In this document: positions 21,801 through 36,800 of the stretch, one piece after another | How the letters are laid out: each line of letters opens with the position of its first letter | Position numbering within the stretch: position 1 is the stretch's first letter | Assembly (NCBI RefSeq): GCF_029227915.1 | Contig: NC_079883.1 | Span: 15,688,001 to 15,752,000, forward strand | DNA from: Hydractinia symbiolongicarpus | Lineage: Eukaryota; Cnidaria; Hydrozoa; Anthoathecata; Hydractiniidae | Direction: 5' to 3' | DNA length: 64,000 bases | Position numbers and translations under genes: made by a program | The notes under the pieces: model-generated | The model's database searches: none | What the model was told of the DNA's origin: nothing | What the model saw: the letters and a program-made list of their open reading frames with translations, nothing else

Positions 21801-24800
21801 GTATTTTTAATTTTTTCCATGAGTAAATAAAAAAGAACCCAAAATATTTTATGTATTTACTTCCAAAATTAAAATGGAATTTGTAAAAATAAAATTGTCA
21901 TCGCACGTCTCGCTTATGTTTCTGGCGTGCAATTTTTTACTTTTAGGAGAGCTGCAGCGTGCAGTTAAAAAAAAACATTGCTTTTTTCTCTTTTTTTCCC
22001 TCTTTGTTTGTTGTTTTATTTATTTCAACAACAAAATGTTTACCGGCTATGTTGAAAACAAGCTGCTGTATTGAATAAAGCAACTGTATAGCCAACTTTA
22101 ATTCAAACCCTAAATAACCACATAGTATAATTATAATTTCGGCCCCTGGTTTTTTGCGGACGGGAGACCGGTTAAAAAAATAATAGAAAAATAGAAAAGT
22201 ACATAAAGTCAATAAAATTGTAAGTATGCACACACTCCCTGAATAAATTTGAGCTTGAAGAAGAAAGTATTAATTCATTGATGAGTAAAATGTTGTGAAA
22301 TTCTTGTTACTTTTATATCACCATTTTTTTGGTTGTTGCCTTGACATTTTTGTAGAAATTATTAATGTTAGATGGACGTGCTCTACACTATTGAAATACT
22401 TTAGCTTCATCAAAGCTAGATGCCAATAGAGGATCCCGGAAGTAAGCAATCAACCATTTTTAAATTATTCAAAATGTTTTCTTCAAAGGAAGAAATTCTC
22501 TCCCAGATCAAGGAAATACAAATTTCAGCACCTTGGCTCCTTGTTTCCATTGCAGCTTCAATATACCAATGATTTAAGTTTGTCATGTTGTCCAGCAAGA
22601 TATCTATATACTTGCAATTTTGAACCATTTTTAACTTGTGGCCAGCTGTTGGTTAGGTAGATGCGAAAGTAACTAATTTGTCCTCATTAACAATCCTGAA
22701 TTTTCTTAGGTTTGAATCAATAATATCATCAACCTCCTTCTGAACCATTTCTTCAAAATTATTAATAATTTGGTTTACAGCTGGAATTACATCATATGGC
22801 ATATGTTTTTTTTTATGAAGACCAAAGGCAAAGGAAAAAGTTGTTCCAAAAAATAAGCAGCCACTATACACAGAAATTCATAATTAAGCAACTTCCGCAT
22901 GGTGACCACGGTCCTGGAAATTACTTACATACCAGCGTTTTTTTGGTTGTTGCCTTGATATTTTTGTAGAAATTATTATTGTATCTAACATTAATTATTA
23001 AAAATTTGACGTTGTTGCTTCAAGGTAGCAAAAAAACTACTAGACAGAATCTATTCACATGTGGCCCGTTTTGTATCCAATATCACTGATTATTTCAGTG
23101 TATTTTTATGAAAATGTTATCCTCGAATGGTCAAATGATCTTTTATCTTCTCTCTCTATCATTAGATTCTAGCGTGAATTTATTCTCTCAAATTCTTCTT
23201 CGGAAATATTTAGGCAAACTTCAAGACCTGAGGTTAAAGGGTTAATTAAAAACCAGGTTTGTAAAATGCTGCAATATATTTGGCTTCTAGTGGTGACACA
23301 AATATTTCTAGATTGCATTGCATGCATCTTAAAGAATTGCTTGTTTCCTCAAAGGTTTTATTAGGCTTGTGATTTTTAAGGTTTGCATTTCTCCCAGAAT
23401 TGTCCCGGAATATCAAACAATTTCGTCCTGGAATTTCCTGGAATGTCTTCAAATTAACATTTAAATTTTCTGGGGTCACCATGTAACAACTTGGCAGCCT
23501 CAACCCAAGTTGCAGCTTAGTAGAAATCAGATTGGTGAAAATAACACACACAAAAAAACAATGTCTAAACAGCACATTGGCTAATTGTATGAATTCTTCA
23601 AATGTGGTACAACAAACAACTCTACAAAACAACTCTAGTTCTGTGATCAGCAACAAACCCTTGGTCATGTCATTGGTGGATTTGATTAGTATAACATACA
23701 TACAATTGGCAACATGATTCAAAATTGCGTAACATCTATAAAATAGTTAAATCTTGAGGTATAGATGTTTTTGTAGATATTGATGTTTAACCGAATCTGA
23801 CAATTATTATGGGTAAAGATCAAAGAAACGGACTTTGCCATTAGGAATGGAGAAAATTTATTATTACTAGAACTTATTATCGGTTTTCAAACAAACATGA
23901 AAAGTTTTAAATGTAAAGCAAAGCAATGCAGCTACTTGTTGACCTATCAAACAATACAAAGTCTGTTTGTCAAGTTGAGCTTTGGTGCAATAGGCATAAT
24001 AGGCAAAGATAACAGCTAAATTCAAATCCCTTGAATTTACCGACAAGGCATTAAACTTCAATATAAAAAGAACAATAGATGTATGTATAAAATCAAAATA
24101 TTACTTTTTCTGTAGGATAAGCAAAAAGTGAGAGAAACCAGATCTTTTGGAATTCCTGTTAAAATACAAAATATCATATCCCTTCATAACTGACAGAAAA
24201 GTTCAAACCTCCCCAGTTCTTTTCATTTCTAGCATCTTTGAAGTTTCGAATAATCATTTTTTTAATATATTAGTTTTGGTCTGTAAAATCCTGCCTCAAT
24301 CTGAAAAATATATGTTTTGATCACACGGCATGTCTGAAATTAGTATAATGTCCATAGTATTTTTTGTGTTGTATCAATTTTTTGTATCTGTATCAATTTC
24401 ATATCTTTTAAAATTTTACGTGAACAGTTATAAACAAAGCTTTTCCTAGTTTTCAGAATATGTTTGTTTTGGTGTCAATATTTTTCATAATTACCAGCAA
24501 TAGATTTTTGGATGTAGCTTTTTTTTATAACCTCAGAGGTCAATTTTGTATCGACTTGGACTCAAACGTTGGTTGACCTATCACCTTTCTTCACTTTTCT
24601 TTTGCTAGTCTTCCTCTACCCAACACAACCTTTATTTTATTCTATTCCTTCCTTTGAAATTATTACCTGCATTGAGTTTTTTTTGATTGCAATATCTGTA
24701 CTTGCTCATAGTAAAAAGTTTTGGGTGTTTTATGCTTAGAGTGTCAAAGACGATTTATCTGGTGCTTTAGCTGTCCTAAAGAAAAAACTGGAACAGCGAA

Positions 24801-27800
24801 AAAAAATAAAAGATAAAAAGGTACTTTTTCATTTTCTTAAGAAATTTTAGATGTGAAGCTTGACCTTTATTTAGATTTATCTTTCTATTTTTTTACCCTG
24901 GTAGTTTATTATAAAAGGGTTAAGTTTTTTTGTCTTTTGATATTGAGGTAGCTTAACTTATGTCAGACTATAGTAGATTTTTTTAGTAATTATTAACAAG
25001 TCTATCATTTTTATTTAGTCTCGTTTGCATCACTTGATTATGGTTGTACATTCAGCTGAGAAAATAGAAAAAATAATTACTGCAGATCCAAAGTCGCATG
25101 ATATGGAGATTTTTATGAGTGAAGACAGGTATTGTGTTTGAAAAATATAGACCACTTTTGATTTTGGATTGTGAAATGAGAATATATATGTCCGAATTTT
25201 ATCTGCTGTTAGACCTTGTAGTTATGTGACTTTAATACTATATATAAATTGTTTTGTCTATTTATGCCAAGAAATTTTACCCAAGGTCGATGGATATTTT
25301 TTAAAGATTTACTTGTGACAAGGTATAAAAACAAATCACATGGTTGCTGCTCATTGTGCTGATGAATGTTTATATTAAAAACGCTGTGGATTTAAAATTA
25401 TCAACATTTCTTTCTGTTTTTCTGGCAGAGTGGTTCAAGATTTTGGATTTACTGTAACTTGATTTTTAAGTATGTAGCAATGTTTAACGATTCTCCAGCA
25501 ATGTTATTTGTTTGCATTTATAACTGCCATTTTGTTTGATATGAGGTTAAAAATTGTACCATGCTGTATAAAGCCTGTCGTAAAGGCTTTTTGACAATCA
25601 GCACTGCGAATTTCCTGTATAAAATGGTTGAAAATAGGTATCTGTTAATAATCTGCAGTATAGCATAAAGGCAATTTATTTACACTTTTGCCAAATAATC
25701 TCCTGGAATTGTATAGGAGTTAAATTTTGAAACATGAATTAAACTTTGCAACTCAAATTCTCTTTACAAAAACTATTTCATCAAAAAAAATGATTCCTTT
25801 ATATGTGGCACTTATTATTATTATTTCAAAATTTATAAAGGATATAGCCACGTCAGTGTTGGAAACACTGTTATCAACGTTATCCCGTGATCTAAATGTA
25901 TACATAAGGTATACACCAGCATTGCCTACCGAATTTTCCTCATATGGAATTGGTTGACCCATAGCTGAAGACACTCACTAAACATGCCTGCGCTGTAGAC
26001 CAAACCATGGACCTTGTGGTTACAAAGCGTACTCCATAACCACAAGGTCACACACCACAAAAAATGAGAAAAATGTCCTTGAATCTACTAGAGTTGAGAT
26101 TTTAATGTTCTGTGATCACCATGTGTATTAGTAACACACTGTACTAATGTTGGGACATCATACATAAAGCCCTGTGAATCAGGTTGCCTGTCCAATGTAA
26201 CTTTTTATTAATAAAATTCTCCTGTGTTGCTACGACCAACTTTTCAGATTATTTTTTGTTTTAAAATAGGTGTATTCCCCATCAGGGTGTCCACAGAAAT
26301 AACTAAAAAATAATGCAATGAAACTGTATAAAATGGTCAATTTCGGAAAATAATAACATTTTCATTTTTGTTTATGTTAATATTTGTGATGCTCTCTAGG
26401 AAAATGGATCACTTCTATTTTGAAATCATATCAATTCGTATTTAACAATTAAATTTTGTATAACATATTTCCAAAAAGACGAATTATGTTTTTTTATAAA
26501 TATGACTTTCGTTTTTTTAGAAATGTTAAATTACTGTGTAACTAAAAATAATTAAATAAAAAAACAGTGATATGTTTAAGCTTTGTAATTATCCTGTTTT
26601 GGTGATTTTAAAACACGATACCTTTAATGTTTACAGGTACTTGTTCTCGTTTTTTAAACAAAGAAATGTGTAACTTCTGTACTTCGTACAGATATTTTAA
26701 ATATGGTGATTTTTAAGTTTAAGTCTAAGCTTCATACAGTTGTGTTTTCGCATGTAGAACGACATACGGCAAGTTTACGACTGTACATTTGTCATCTAAC
26801 AATATAATTCAAAGATTTTAAGGTTTCATATGGCTGTGGTTCAATCATTTGAGAACAAGAAGCCACCATTTCTAAGCTAAGTCCTTTTAGCATCATTATT
26901 TTAGAACGAATTACAGCGGTTTCCAAGCTTAATAAAGCCGTTTCCAAGTGTCACATACCCATTCATCATTTTAAAACGAAATACAACCTTTTCTACGCTT
27001 TGTACAACCATGTTTTCCATATTTTAGAACAAACTATGTTGATTTTTAAGCTTTATAGAGCCATGTGTTGATTATTTGAGATCGACACTGATTATTAAGC
27101 ATTGCACAACCATTTTACCTCATTTAGCAACAAAATACTATGATTTGTATGTTTCGCATGGCTGTGTTTTTGCATCATTTTAAAACAAAACAAAAAATAT
27201 CTCAATAAAATTATGATATTCTTCGAACCTTTTTGTTTTATCTTTTTGGGCAATTTATTTTCCTTTTGAGAGTGTTTTATACAATTTAACTAGCAGATAA
27301 AGATGATTCAACAAACTAAAACGAATCTTAAGATCAGCATATTTTAAAAAATCTATATACACAATTATAAATAAAATAACCAGAAGCTTAATCATTGTGA
27401 AAATCAGAGGGATGTAAAACGATTTTCTTTAAAAACTAGTTAAGAAAATAGTTTTACATACACAACCTACCTTGAGAAAACTTGCCTAATTAAATTGTTT
27501 GACTGTGTTGAATGCCTGCTTGGAAGGAGATTATAAAGTAGATTTAAACACATAAAGCTCAACTGACTCCAACATTATTTTTACAGTGTGAAGAAAATAG
27601 TAAGTCAACTCGTCATTATTGTTAAAACTGGGTATAATTGCAATAGTGTAGCTACAAATAAGTAACAACTAACCATTACTAGTCATGGGGAAATTATACA
27701 GAATATTACCTAAAGAGGGTCTCTCGACATGAAGCTATTTCTTTATAAACAGTTTCTGCTTCTATGCCAATATGGACATCACAATTATAAATTTGCAACT

Positions 27801-30800
27801 GTTTTGGCAACCAGTCAAAGGCTAAATTATTTGTGCAGGAGTTTACAAATTTTGTCTCCTTCAATCAAAATTTTATCTAAGTCGAAATTCTTCCATGTGG
27901 ACACCTTTTTAATAACGGCCCAGCAAACTGAAAATAATGCATTCATGCACAATCTTGACCAACTGTTTTTCCAAAAATTTGAGCATTATCTTGATGAAAA
28001 AACCCCTTAATCGATTTGTTAATTTTTTAACTAGGAGTAGATAATGCCATTTTAAGGTACACTGATTGCTTTTGTTTTTTTATGTGTATGCATTGCAGAA
28101 TGAATAAATGAATTAAATATCACTACTGAATAATCGCTAGTTTTAGGAAAATCGAATATAACCAGTGTTGGCAAAATAAAAATTGCTAGTGATAGCAAGG
28201 AAAATAGTAAATACAATAAAAGAGATAAAACTTTTTTTCTTACCAAATGATACACAGCAAAATAAAAACACAACAACCACAGCAAACTGTTTCAAAAAAA
28301 AAAGATCTTTTTGCTCCCTTTCGAAATTTGGAGGACGCAGTCGCAGATACATGGCACTGACTTGGGTGATAAAAGTATTTCTTGACTGAATATAACTGAA
28401 TTGATTTTGGATATTTTTTTATCTCTACAATATTGCAAGCAATTCCTAAATGATGCTAGACTGGACATATGCTAACTACTAAAAAGAAATAGAGACAGCG
28501 TACAAAGCCCATTCTAAAGTTCTGCTGGATAAAGCCGCAGAACAATAAGATGATTTACAAGCTGCTTCATTTGACTTCATTTGCATCATTTACAATTAAA
28601 ATACGGTAAAACTACTTTCAAAATCTAACGCATTTTTTTAAATTTGAAAAACCTTGTAAAACGTTAGAACCTGATGGTGACAAATATAATTGTTGAAACA
28701 TGTTGATCAAATTAAAAGAATGTGTTTTATATTTAAAAGTAGTTTTACAATTCGTGCTGCTTAAATTATTTCAAAATGCCGTAATTTTTTAAGCCTAGCA
28801 CGGTCACCATTTCTTCCTTTTCAAACGACATTTAGCAATTTCTATTTTTTTTATACATTCGAGTTTTTCTCATTTTAGAACAAATTACAGCGATGTTTTA
28901 GGTTCATACAGCTTTCTGTTGGTCGCTTTAGTGGTCATATTTCGTATATTCAAAAATAGAATTTAGCATTTGTAGAACAAATATCTCTTATAATAATACG
29001 GAACTTCTGTCTGTCTGTGTGTGATTTTTACAAAGAAGATATTTTTTGCCACCCAAATGCACCAGTTTTTTGAGGTTTTTTGTTTTGTTTCCATTTGTCT
29101 CGCAATCGTTAGAAGCCGCGTAATAGAAAATAGACAGTATGATTCGCTCAAATACATACTTTCGAACAATGCGGCATTCAAATAGCAAGTTCCCTTGGCG
29201 TAAAAACAAACAAACATAAAAATTTCTTCGCAAAGTTCTAGACAAAATACAAGAAGTGGATAAAAAATGTCTCATTTTTGACGATCTCTTCGTCATAAAA
29301 AAGTGCAGATATTAAAAGGAAGAAAAGTCAAAGTGGAGAAGCAGAGTGGATTAAAAAAAACATAATTTGGATCAGGGTTACCACACACAAAAAACAACAA
29401 AAGAACGGTCCCTTCATCTTGAAAAAAATGTAAAAAGTTAAAGTGTTTCAAAAAAGAATATATGAAAAAGAGAAAAAGTCCAAGTGAAGAAGTAGAAGTA
29501 GAAAAGTGAAGGTGGAAGTCACAATAAGTTACTTTGGAAAGTGAATTGGAATTTAGAAAAAGTAAGACCTTTGATATTTTTACACGTTCCGTTTTTATAT
29601 GTAGCACACTTAAAATTGTCAAGGAGAATCTATTAGACCTTTAAATTCTAAAAGTTTTATATTTTACCGTGTTTTTTATAAAAAAGTTACATAATTTGCT
29701 TACATTTTTTGCATAATAAATGTATCCCCTTGTGCGTAAATAATGTTTTGTCCTAACATTTAAAAGGCTAAATAAAGCTGTTAGCTGGCTACCCTACCAA
29801 ACAAATGTGCTAACTAAACAGAAAATTTTGGTTTGTTGAACTTACTACAAATGCCATAATTTTCATATTGCTATTGTTTCTCTTTATAATGTGTTTTACT
29901 AAGGATAAATAGCTAGCTAGCTATATGTGTCTTCCCAGTTTAACTATATTTAACTGGGTATCTGTCTTAGCTAATGTTACCTTCAAGCTCCATGATTAAT
30001 GTTGTTATTCCTCTTTTTAGCTATTTATATCTACCTTACTACTAGTCAAACTTACGGATCTTATTTGAGCACAAATTATTATGTAACAAGCCACAAAATC
30101 TTTCAAAGACTTTTGAACTTTTAGGATAGTGTAAGGATTAATTTTCTCACGTTTTCTGTAAACTTTACTTTAAGAGGAACGATTTTGTAAAACTTAAAGT
30201 GTGTGTGGAGTAAGTTTTGTTTTGTTTTTGACATCCTGTTAACATTTTGTGAGCCAGCATGTAAATTACCAGGTTATATATTTTTACAAGGGTGGTGGTT
30301 TACGTGGGTTTTTTACATTTGTAGTTAAAATATCTTAGAAGAGGATAGTATGGTTGTCCATTTATATTCTTTGTGTTTCAAACTGCTGTTTTTTAAAATG
30401 CTGTGTAAACTTTTGTGGAAAGAGACCACATGCAATATACTGACACCTTATATTATATTTTGCGTTATAACCTTTTTTTAAACTTTAAACTAACTGATGT
30501 GATGTCAGTTTTGCTGGAAGAAAATTCCACGGTTTCACATTTTTGTATTTGTTAAGAATTTCACAAAATTTTGCGGGAATAAATGTTTTGTGATGATAAA
30601 AAATTACTGAATGTTCAGACTGAAACTGTCTTTGTTTTTTTGACATTTTTGTCTAACTTTTGTGAGGGAGGACCATATATGCAAGTGTAGATACTAAAAT
30701 AAATAATTTGATATTTTACACTTTCCAAGTTGAATTTTTGTATGCACTGAAATGACTGCTTTTTCTGTAGTTTAATTTGATGTGTTGCATATCCCTTTTG

Positions 30801-33800
30801 TGGAAGATTTTATGGGTGAAGACAATATAGAACATGCCAATTGAACTGATTTTTGTTGATTTTGATTTTCTCCTCAGAAACTTTGTGTTGTACATTTAGT
30901 GTGAACTTTAGTGATGAAGGACCATAAATACAATGTTTTCAAAATAATGATTTTTTTTATTTGAAATTTGCTCTTTGCTCATTGCATTTTTTTAGTTAAA
31001 AATGTTTGGTAAAGGGCAGTACGAATCATTAGACAAAAAAATTGTTATGTTAACCAGTTAATTCTTACATTTTGTGCGTATTTTTGCAGGAGATAATGGT
31101 ATGCAACCAAATAAATGATTTTTTAAAATTTAAATTTAAAGTTTTCCAAACTATGACATTTTGATATTGTCGATAAGCAATGTTTAAAATGCACAAAGAA
31201 CTTATTTTCGTAGATCTGTGCTTACTCTTGCAATCCTTTCTTTTCGAAGATTAAAATATGGAAGGTTTTCGACATAATCACATAACATGTATTTACATAT
31301 TTGAGGTGTGTTATTTCTGACATTGTTATTATAGTTGTTGGTGTTGTTATTGTCAGTGTTGTAAATTTCTGCCAACTAGATTTTACACCTTGTAAGCCAT
31401 TGTTTTTTATATTTTGTCTGAAGTTTTGTTTGGAGGGTTTCATGCGATTTGACATTTGACATTTTGTGAAAGATTTTAAGAGCTTTTTTTTTAAATTAGG
31501 ACTTACTCCTTGCAAACATTATTTTTTCTGTATTTTCAGATATTTTTTTTTGGTAAAAGGCAGTATTCAATATACTGAAATATTTACTGATGTCATCAAA
31601 ATTCAAATGACAGAACTTTTCAATTGTTTTTCTGCCTGTATGGAGTTTTCCACGGGCCTTATCGACTAGTTTTATATAATATGAAATTAAAAATACAAAA
31701 TTTGTATTTTGAAAATGTATGTAACAAAGTGGTCGGTTTTCCCAAAGAGCATCACATTTTGCCATTTTTCTCATATTAATTTGTTCACACTTGGCAGAAT
31801 CCCATCCAGGGTCGAAATCATTTCAATTTCCAGAGTGTATTGTATTGTGTGGATACTATAGTGACCCCAAACAGTAATTGTTCCAGAACACTATCAGAAT
31901 ATAAATTGTGATCAAAAATTGCCTTAAAATCAATTAATTATTAGTTTGCTCTACCAAACTAACTACTAAATTAAACTTAGAATAGTCCAAGCTTGATTTT
32001 GAAGCCAAACCTAACTCCATTCCCATACACAGGCATTTTTTTAACTTTCTTCAACCTAATTCTCTCAAGGTACCCTTTCCATCCAAATACATGGGTAATG
32101 TTTTTTACCTTTTAGAAATCATCCGGGTCACTTTTTAGAGCGTATTGCCGGAGAGTTTAACCAACTACAATTCCATGTCAATCAAAGTAAAGGACATCCA
32201 ATCATTGAAACAATTCGTCCTGTAAGTGGTTAAAAGTTATTACATCTTTATTACTGTTTGTTTTTACTATACATGATAGCCTCAATATATCATATGCTCC
32301 CCTCTTCTGATCACTGAAGGACGCTGTGGAAATTTGGTTGAATCTACTGAGTTTTGTGCTAATATTGGCATATTTCCATTGTCTCTCTACAATCAATTGT
32401 TTCTTTTAATATACACCAAAATAAAATACAGTTATATTAAAATCCAATGTAAACCACAATGCAAAGGTAACTATATTTTTAAGGTATATTTAAAACACAC
32501 AATAGGTACAATATGAAAATAAGATAATGTTTGCCTATGTGATCTACGTTTTGTAGTTCTGTTGCTCAAATTACGTAAGTATAGGTATGTAAAAAATTTT
32601 ATTTTAGGTAAAACATAAGGCTTCGACAGACTAAAATATGTGCAGACAATCGAGACACTTTATTTTTAATAATGTTAAAAGATTAACCGAAGATTAATAA
32701 AGAGACACAAAAGTCGAGCGTAGGGCGGGTGAAGGTTTATGAGCAATTAGAATTAAAAAAACTTCTTTAATTATCTTAACTACCATTTTGCAGCCCAAAT
32801 ATAACTTTTAATAACAGGAAAGTACCTTAAAAATATTCAATATCGATAATTTATTCTACATAAGCACTTACTTTTAAATCCTTTTCTGGTGAAAACTTTT
32901 TTGACCTAGTTAGCTGGCTATTTTTTTCTAAATTTTTTCTAAACTGCACATAAGTTACAAAAATATTGCATATAAAGTTTTTTTAAGCAACAACAATAAT
33001 GATTTTAAAATCTTTCTAGAGGTTTTAATTACCTTCTTAAGGCTATTTAGTATAGAATTTTAAACAAATACAGTCCCTTCCTACTGTTTATATTTTGCAG
33101 ACTGCATGTTATTTTACCACCAAAGAATACCATACCAATACCAAATTACCATTAAAAAATTAGAAATTCCTAAAGTAATTATTCATTAACAGGTAGTCTA
33201 TATTTTTGCAATCCAAACCTTCTATTAGTTCGAACTGATAATTCAAGACATCAGAAAGAATCTTTGTTGTTGTTGTTGTCAAAAAAAATTGATAGTAAGA
33301 AAAAGTTCTTTGTTCTTTTATGCTCTTGCTAATTCCATTTGTCTGCTTTGTCTGCACATCATAGCCGCATGTGACTAGAAATACACGGTATTATTTAAAA
33401 CTTTCAGAATTTTCAAAAACAGTGAGTTTAAATGAATTTGGGCCCGAATTACATTTTTTAAATGTTTTTTAAAAAAGTACTATTACATTTTTTTATAAAT
33501 GGACTAAAATGTAAGAGCAGATCATCATCTGCATATATTTTTTGGTCACACATGTGGCAAAACTCTGGTTTAAAAATCAGCTAAAAATATTGTTTTCACA
33601 TTTTCTTAAAATTTATGTTTATTTTAAATAGATAAACTATAACCTGAGAACAAATGATTTTTACAAATTTTAGTTGATTTTATGTTTGAGGAAAATTATG
33701 TTAGACAACAGAATTTAACTACCTACAGACTTTAACTACAAATTAACAGTAAATAATGTTTTGTTTGTCTTTATTGTTTATTCTCATGTTTGATAATTGT

Positions 33801-36800
33801 GTGTATCCATTATGATGTAAACTTGTTTTTTCAGAGGGTTGCTTTGATCACATCTAAACTGCAGGAAAACTTAGAAGTCACTTTTGAGCAAGGAATTCTC
33901 AACAAACAACCTGAGCTTACACTGCGTTGTTTACGGACGTATGCACTCATTGATAAAACATCATACGCTGAAACATTATTTAGACATTTAGTTGTTGAAC
34001 CTTTTGTTACAGAAGTCGTTAGTGATACTTACTTGAAAGAACACGGTATTGAGAACCTTTGTAAAGCGATCATACATTTTATTGATGAAGAATGTAGTAT
34101 TGTGTTAGCATTAACGTCAGAGACAAGACGCAAAGCAAATCTTATGCACGACAGCAAGGACCAAATTGTGAAGGGATTTAATTTTCTTTTGAACAGTGTT
34201 TGGGTTGAGTTGGTTCATGCCTTTGAGGAAAAACTACCATTGATTTTCTCACCGGGCAATCCAGATGTTTTTTTACGCGTAAGTATATGTGTGACAACCT
34301 TTTGCTTGTATTTGTATTCTTAATCATGTTGGTTCATCTTACACTGTCACTAATGGTGCCAACTTTTGCCATATGGCTTAAAAGGGACATTGTTTTTGCA
34401 TACAATAATCTGAATGTGAACAACTTAAGTCATTCCTTTTATTAAGGTGGCAGAAACCTTTTTGTATCTGTTTGAAGAGCTGCGTTATTTACTCAATGCT
34501 CTATATCTATACTAAATTTACTTTTTTAACATATGAACCCATAAAAATGATTTTGAGTTATTATCTAATTTGCTCAGTTAGCAGAATTTTTCAGTTAAAA
34601 AATTGAAAAAACAAGACAGAACGGCTGATACAAGCTTTAACTTTTTACTAACTTGGCTTCTGTTTGTAAATAAACTTTGAGTTAAACATGTTGGAAGAGT
34701 GTGAGTTTTTTGTTCAATCTTATTGTTTTAATAATAGGCTTTTGTTGTTTTGGAAAGATTTATAGGTGCAATGCCCTGGCACATAGACTGCTCTTTTATG
34801 ATATTTGGAATTAAAATATTTCTGTACACGATATGGCAATGTGTCTTTGTTGTTATGGAGTTGTCTTCGCAATTATGATGTCTGTTGTTCAGCATTTTTC
34901 AAAATTGTTTTTACCAGAGCTACAGGTGGTAGATTTTCCTAAATGATGTCTTGGGTCCAAAAAAGATTGTTAAAACTAATTTTTAGTAAAATACAATTGT
35001 AATATAGATATATGAATACGTAGCTTAAAAAAACCTTTTATTAACTTCAGTAACTTCAGCAACTATGTAAAAATAACAATTGCTTTTCAAAAGGATTATT
35101 GCCACCTGAAAACACATACGGTATGAACGATTTGAAATTAGCTTTTTGTTTTAAGATATGTTAAGCAGCATGTTTTACACAAATTGGACACAAGTTGTCG
35201 AAGCATTTTTTTTTCCATTTACACACATCATGCATGTTGTTCACTTGGGTCATCCTTTGAAATTCTAAAAATATTTTTAGGATTTCAGTTTAGCTAGGAT
35301 TTCTGACAGCTGTTTTTCTTTTCTGAACAGCGTTACAAGATCATGATGAAGTTTTTAGATGAGTTTGAAGATAGATGCGTTTCAGCTGATTCCTTTAAAA
35401 ATCTTCGAATTCATCCAACTTTCAATTCGTTCATGATAAAGTGGAGTTTACCTGTCTACTTTCAAATCAGGTAGGAAGGTTTTATTAAAATAAACAGAAC
35501 TCTTATATTGGACCTGGGAATTTCTAAAAACCTGGAAAATAACTGGGTTATTTTTTTGATACTGGCTACCTTTCACAACAAAATTTGATTTATTTTTATT
35601 TAAACATTTTGAATGCTAAATTTCCTGAAAGCAATTAATTTCTACTTATGACTAACAAGAGTTTTTCTTTTTTAACCACAGAATTCAATTATTTGATTCT
35701 TAGAGTTTCTAAAAAATGTGATCCTCTGTAGGAAAATCGACCACTTCATTATTCGTATATTTAAAATACGAAATACAGAAATACGCATATTTTTAAAAAA
35801 ACAAAATATGAATTACGTCAAAATACCCATATTTTAAAAAATAAAATATTAAAACAAATGTTTTGTATCTCGCGTTTTTAAAAATAGAAATTTGAATTTT
35901 GTAATTGTTTGTAATTCAAAAATTTTATTTTTATGGCCTTGTTGGGGCATGAAGCAATTATGAAGAGAACAATTTGTTTCACAAAAAGTTTTATAGATAG
36001 CATAACTTATTCTTAAGTGACAAACATAAGATTTTATCAAGTGAAAACATCGCCGCATTTTGATTTACATGTCGCCATATTTCGTTTTACAATGATAAGA
36101 AAATGACTCTATGAAGCTTAAAATCAACGTATTTAGATGTAAAATATCGAAGAAAATGTCCCTTTAAAGCTTAAAAATCATTGTATTTCGTTTCAAAATT
36201 GACGAGAAAATGACCCTTAAAGCTTAAAACCGCCGTATTTTGTTCTAAATAAAGAGAAAATAACCCTGGGAAGTTTACTGTTCTAAAATAATGAGAGAAA
36301 GATCCTGCGAAACTTAAAATCTCGGTATTTCGTTCTAAAACGAGAAGAAAATGACTCTGGGAAGCTAGAAAATCACCGTATTCTTTTTTTAAAATGACGA
36401 GAAGTGACCCTGAGAAGCCTAAAAATCCCGGATTACTGTTCTAGAATGACGAAAAATGACCCTGTGAAGCTTAAAATTGCCGTATTTCATTGTAAAATAA
36501 CGAAGAAATTGTCCCCTTAAAGCTTAAACATCTCCATATTTCGTTTTAAAATGACAAGAAGATGACCCTGGGAAGCTTTAAAAAAAACACAGTATTCTGT
36601 TCTAAAATGACAAGAAAATGACCCTGGGAAGCTTAAAAATTACTGTATTTTGTTCTAAAACGATGAAGAAGACGCTCCTTTAAAGCTTAAAAATCTTCAA
36701 ATTTGGAAAAAACTGCAACAAACTTGCCTAAACGGTAAACATTGATGTATTGTGTTAAATCATGAAAACGAGATATACAAAGCTAAAAAAGACTGTACGT

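Larger units (their letters stand above)
20705..24739 (+). other. COG2 intron 2 (4.0 kb)
   Basis: No conserved gene. Noted inside: an interval 22357-22999 with matching inverted ends and repeated flank, and a copy of a dispersed repeat at 23480-23545. The longest open frame, 158 codons on the minus strand at 23246-23722, has no recognisable domain and includes that dispersed repeat, so I do not call it a gene. Confidence 0.6.
26387..31757. mobile_element. Inverted-repeat element with minisatellite core, copy B, interrupted by an insertion
   Basis: The left end GTGATGCTCTCTAGGAAAA (26387) and the inverted right end GTGATGCTCTTTGGGAAAA (31757) match the ends of copy A at 10592. Next to them lie the same AT-rich arms. 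Diverged 57-60 bp units (TTTTAGAACGAATTACAGC, AAGCTT) are found at about 26640-27200 and 28790-28930. The right part is displaced by a Helitron-like element at 28984-31669. Without that insertion the element would be about 2.7 kb. No transposase ORF is seen. Confidence 0.65.
25129..32115 (+). other. COG2 intron 4 (7.0 kb), a nest of mobile elements
   Basis: Lies between the exon ending EIFMSED and the one starting NHPGHFLERIAGEF. It holds a dispersed repeat (25338-25600), a SINE (25800-26060) and an inverted-repeat minisatellite element (26387-31757) that is itself split by a Helitron-like element (28984-31669). 27230-28790 inside the first element is AT-rich with no named content, apart from a short inverted repeat TAAAACTACTTT / AAAGTAGTTTTA at 28604-28748. 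Confidence 0.7.

Noticed and set aside
23246-23722. 158-codon open frame on the minus strand, one of the longest not explained by the two genes
   Set aside because: No domain, odd composition, overlaps a dispersed repeat, and lies within a COG2 intron whose flanking exons join cleanly.
29293-29622. 109-codon minus-strand open frame
   Set aside because: Low-complexity Phe/Leu/Ser-rich translation inside a Helitron-like element, with no domain.
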